The notes under the pieces were generated by a model. It had not been told where the DNA came from and searched no databases. It saw only the letters and a program-made list of their open reading frames with translations. Position numbers and translations under genes: made by a program. From contig JAITPT010000185.1 of NCBI GenBank assembly GCA_031289285.1, positions 1 to 6,776 on the forward strand: DNA of 6,776 bases. The letters run 5' to 3'. This document shows, piece by piece, positions 5,997 to 6,776 of this stretch. The stretch's first letter is position 1, and the number at the start of each line of letters is the position of its first letter. Origin of the DNA: Puniceicoccales bacterium. GTDB taxonomy: Bacteria; Verrucomicrobiota; Verrucomicrobiia; Opitutales; UBA953.

Positions 5997-6776
5997 ATGT
6001 CCGACACTCCCTCCTCCGCCACGCCTTCCAAAAACCACTACGACCACGACCCGCTGAGCGCACTCGATGCGATTGGCGAAGCACAACGCATCGCCTTCGC
6101 GCCGATTTTATTTCAGGCGGCGGTCTGCCTGCGCGACTTGGGGATTTTGCGTCAACTCGAACAGCGCGGCGACGCGGGCGCGACGCGGCACGAGTTGGCG
6201 GAAGCGTGTTCGCTGAGCGATTACGGCGCGGGCGTGTTGCTCGATATGGGGCTGAGCGGACGGCTTGTTTTCCAACAAGGCGAAAAGTTTTTCTTGGCGA
6301 AGACAGGGCACTTTTTGCTGAACGATAAAATGACGCGGGTGAACATGGATTTCACGCGGGACATTTGCTACGCGGGCATGGCGCGGTTGAAAGAGGCGGT
6401 GACGGCGGGCACTCCCGCTGGGCTGGAGGTTTTCGGGAAATGGCCAACCATCTACCCCGCGCTCTCCTCGCTGCCCGAACCAGCAAAAACAAGCTGGTTT
6501 GCGTTCGACCATTTTTACTCCGACTGCGCGTTTGGGCCGGCGCTGGCGCACATCTTTCAATACAAGCCCGCGCTCATTTACGATGTCGGTGGCAACACGG
6601 GACGCTGGGCGTTGCGGTGCGTGGGTCACGACCCCGACGTGCGCGTGACGGTGCTGGATTTGCCGCAGCAGGTGGTGTTGTTGAAAAAGGAAACCGCCAC
6701 CGCGCCCAACGGCGAGCGCATCGACGGCATCGGGCTGGACATCCTTGGCGAGGGCGATTTGCCCGGCGAGGCGGAC
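5997..6776 (+). CDS. SAM-dependent methyltransferase, O-methyltransferase-2-like with N-terminal winged-helix-like half; cut by right edge
   Basis: The frame from ATG 5997 stays open for 260 codons to the window end, so the C-terminus is missing. Residues 33-105 (AFAPILFQAAVCLRDLGIL, ELAEACSLSDYGAGVLLD, then GEKFFLAKTGHFLL) look like the winged-helix dimerisation half of plant-type and polyketide O-methyltransferases. The SAM motif I is YDVGGNTGRWA (195-205), and VTVLDLPQQV (217-226) has D221 where the ribose hydroxyls are held. MTRVNMDFTRDICYAGM (112-128) and WFAFDHFYSD (167-176) match, from memory, a conserved methyltransferase group in Bacteroidota and Verrucomicrobiota whose substrate I do not know. 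A Ser/Thr/Pro-rich N-terminal tail (1-14) precedes the domain. It follows the kinase gene by 46 bp with no terminator-like hairpin between them and no Shine-Dalgarno site. The remainder, with the catalytic acid/base region, is not visible. Confidence 0.87.
   Translation, partial: MSDTPSSATPSKNHYDHDPLSALDAIGEAQRIAFAPILFQAAVCLRDLGILRQLEQRGDAGATRHELAEACSLSDYGAGVLLDMGLSGRLVFQQGEKFFLAKTGHFLLNDKMTRVNMDFTRDICYAGMARLKEAVTAGTPAGLEVFGKWPTIYPALSSLPEPAKTSWFAFDHFYSDCAFGPALAHIFQYKPALIYDVGGNTGRWALRCVGHDPDVRVTVLDLPQQVVLLKKETATAPNGERIDGIGLDILGEGDLPGEAD

Overview
The window is GC-rich bacterial chromosome, apart from an AT-rich stretch near 700-760. Compact genes, strong GC3-type codon use with long antisense shadow frames, and protein similarities recalled from memory (the PfkB kinase and the terminal methyltransferase in particular) suggest a Verrucomicrobiota-like organism, perhaps Opitutaceae. 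No marker in the window proves this. None of the five housekeeping-type genes has a recognisable Shine-Dalgarno sequence.

Layout. Positions 1-662 (minus, running off the left edge) encode a REP-associated, IS200-like tyrosine transposase whose HUH motif and catalytic Tyr are both intact. Just upstream of it (702-756) are two near-identical AT-rich dyads that together form a 20-bp inverted repeat. They look like a pair of TetR-type operators with centres 32 bp apart. Positions 757-1178 hold no convincing gene, only two GC-rich inverted repeats and a possible decayed ORF.

From 4809 down to 1179 three genes lie head to tail on the minus strand: recJ (single-strand exonuclease of DNA repair), a class I SAM-dependent methyltransferase with a Gly/Ala/Asn/Asp low-complexity insertion, and an ABC transporter ATPase with no permease partner in view. 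The gap between recJ and the methyltransferase is built almost entirely of 9-bp tandem repeats of two unrelated sequence families that share one 9-bp register.

Divergent from recJ, on the plus strand, are a PfkB-family sugar kinase (4973-5950) and, 46 bp later, a second methyltransferase with a winged-helix-like N-terminal half (5997 to the right edge, incomplete). These two may be co-transcribed.

No CRISPR array, phage module, rRNA or tRNA is visible, and I see no convincing new multi-gene system. The best second-look items are the paired dyads beside the transposase, the in-phase 9-bp repeat block, and the simple-sequence insertion in the methyltransferase.
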